NCBI GenBank assembly: GCA_964408785.1 | Contig: CAYPAS010000052.1 | Location: forward strand, 1 to 6,711 | Source of the DNA: UBA12465 sp964408785 | Lineage (GTDB): Bacteria > Patescibacteriota > Patescibacteriia > Patescibacteriales > UBA12465 | Direction: 5' to 3' | DNA length: 6,711 nucleotides | Shown: in pieces, positions 6,306-6,711 of the stretch | Layout: the number at the start of each line of letters is the position of its first letter | Numbering within the stretch: position 1 is the first letter of the stretch | Made by a program: the position numbers and the translations under genes | The notes under the pieces: model-generated | Seen by the model: only the letters and a program-made list of their open reading frames with translations | The model's database searches: none | Told to the model about the DNA's origin: nothing

Positions 6306-6455
6306 TTAATAACTGATATTCAAGCCAAGGATGCTTAATTCCGGCGTAAACATTAAGGCAATCTTTAGTATCAAGAGAAAAATACCGACAATCATCAGGC
6401 AAAAAACAAAAATTGCCAAACCGAATAAAAATTTAAAAATACCTTCGACATTCAT
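6306..6455 (-). CDS. Small single-pass membrane protein downstream of ftsQ
   Basis: An open frame of 49 codons starts with ATG at 6455 and stops with TAA at 6308-6306. The protein begins MNVEGIFKFLFG, has a strongly hydrophobic segment (about residues 9-36, almost all Ile, Leu, Phe and Val with Gly24 and Lys31), and ends in a short tail with TPELSILG (37-44). It starts six bases after the ftsQ stop on the same strand, so it is probably the last gene of that operon and translated by coupling; the bases before it are only A and T with no Shine-Dalgarno sequence. No function is recognised. Support is the membrane-protein composition, tight spacing and same strand as ftsQ. A competing plus-strand frame over 6331-6516 is much less protein-like. 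Confidence 0.68.
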   Translation of the reverse strand: MNVEGIFKFLFGLAIFVFCLMIVGIFLLILKIALMFTPELSILGLNISY

Positions 6456-6460
6456 ATATG

Positions 6461-6480
6461 TTTATTTATTTTTATTTATT
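6461..6480. repeat. Tandem TTTATTTATT decamer at the ftsQ 3' end
   Basis: Two exact copies of TTTATTTATT lie side by side and encode the Lys/Asn-rich end of FtsQ. They are probably simple A/T-rich slippage sequence. They also form the entire region where a ribosome site for the next small gene would be expected. Confidence 0.6.
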
Positions 6481-6711
6481 AGATTTTCTGGCGTTAAAAA
6501 TATCTTGTCGCCATAGCGCAAATCCACATGTTCTAGGCGGCCAAAATCATCACCTAGTAATTCCCTCTTTATTGTTGACAAATTATTTAATTGTTGTTCC
6601 AGGTCATTATTGACATTTAGATAAATTAATGGTCCTGATTTTAATTGCAATTTTAAGGTGTTAAACTCTTGATCAACTATATATCTATCCGGAGCGAATT
6701 CCGGCCGAGCG
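6462..6711 (-). CDS. ftsQ: Cell division protein FtsQ/DivIB, C-terminal part (runs off window)
   Basis: The frame is open to the window edge and gives the last 82 residues of a larger protein; the TTG at 6650 is an internal Leu codon, not a start. The visible part carries the end of an FtsQ beta domain: a LKSGPLIYLNV strand (23-33), DLEQQLNNL (36-44), and the closing HVDLRYGDKIFL (61-72), matching the family's conserved IDLRFGD-type ending. FtsQ is a bitopic membrane protein that binds FtsL and FtsB in the divisome. The N-terminal membrane segment and POTRA domain lie outside the window. In many bacteria ftsQ precedes ftsA and ftsZ; here it is followed by a tiny membrane protein and then dif and xer. 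The call rests on the short C-terminal motif, so other FtsQ-like proteins are possible. Confidence 0.75.
   Translation of the reverse strand, partial: ARPEFAPDRYIVDQEFNTLKLQLKSGPLIYLNVNNDLEQQLNNLSTIKRELLGDDFGRLEHVDLRYGDKIFLTPENLINKNK

Noticed and set aside
6331..6516. Plus-strand 61-codon frame
   Set aside because: It lies antisense to the small membrane protein and the end of ftsQ, has no ribosome site, and its Lys/Ile-rich product looks like a reverse-strand shadow.
6462..6650. Short minus-strand gene starting at TTG 6650
   Set aside because: The frame continues without a stop to the window edge and the motifs are those of an FtsQ C-terminus, so this TTG is an internal codon.

Overview
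The window (about 40% G+C by eye, A-rich coding strand) reads as a stretch of bacterial chromosome. The proteins look most like those of Candidatus Patescibacteria (CPR, Parcubacteria-like): compact genes, few Shine-Dalgarno sites, a membrane-anchored class-A-fold serine hydrolase beside a coiled-coil M23 peptidase, and an FtsQ C-terminus of the CPR style. That placement rests on protein style only and is an inference. There is no sign of phage, insertion sequence or CRISPR.

Layout: 9-5093 is a plus-strand block. It holds a WecG/TagA-type glycosyltransferase, gltX one base after it, a serine hydrolase, an EnvC-like M23 peptidase and a small secreted protein of unknown function. The last three genes each have a recognisable promoter just upstream, and two of those would give leaderless or nearly leaderless mRNAs. 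The block ends in two hairpin terminators (5092-5145), the second working in both directions. From there on everything is on the minus strand: an intact Xer tyrosine recombinase (5168-6124), a 181-base spacer (6125-6305), a 49-residue single-pass membrane protein (6306-6455) and the 3' end of ftsQ running off the window edge.

The key discovery is in the spacer. Bases 6212-6239 form a 28-bp dif-like chromosome dimer resolution site. It shares an uninterrupted 16-base core with the E. coli dif I recall, and it sits 87 bp upstream of the xer gene. A strong sigma70-type promoter (TTGACT-18-TATAAT) directed at xer overlaps the end of this site, so Xer bound to dif would be placed to block its own promoter. 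Genes on both sides point toward this interval, as expected near a replication terminus.

Functionally, most genes concern the cell surface and the end of the cell cycle: glycan synthesis, peptidoglycan-related hydrolases, a divisome protein and dimer resolution. gltX is the housekeeping exception.
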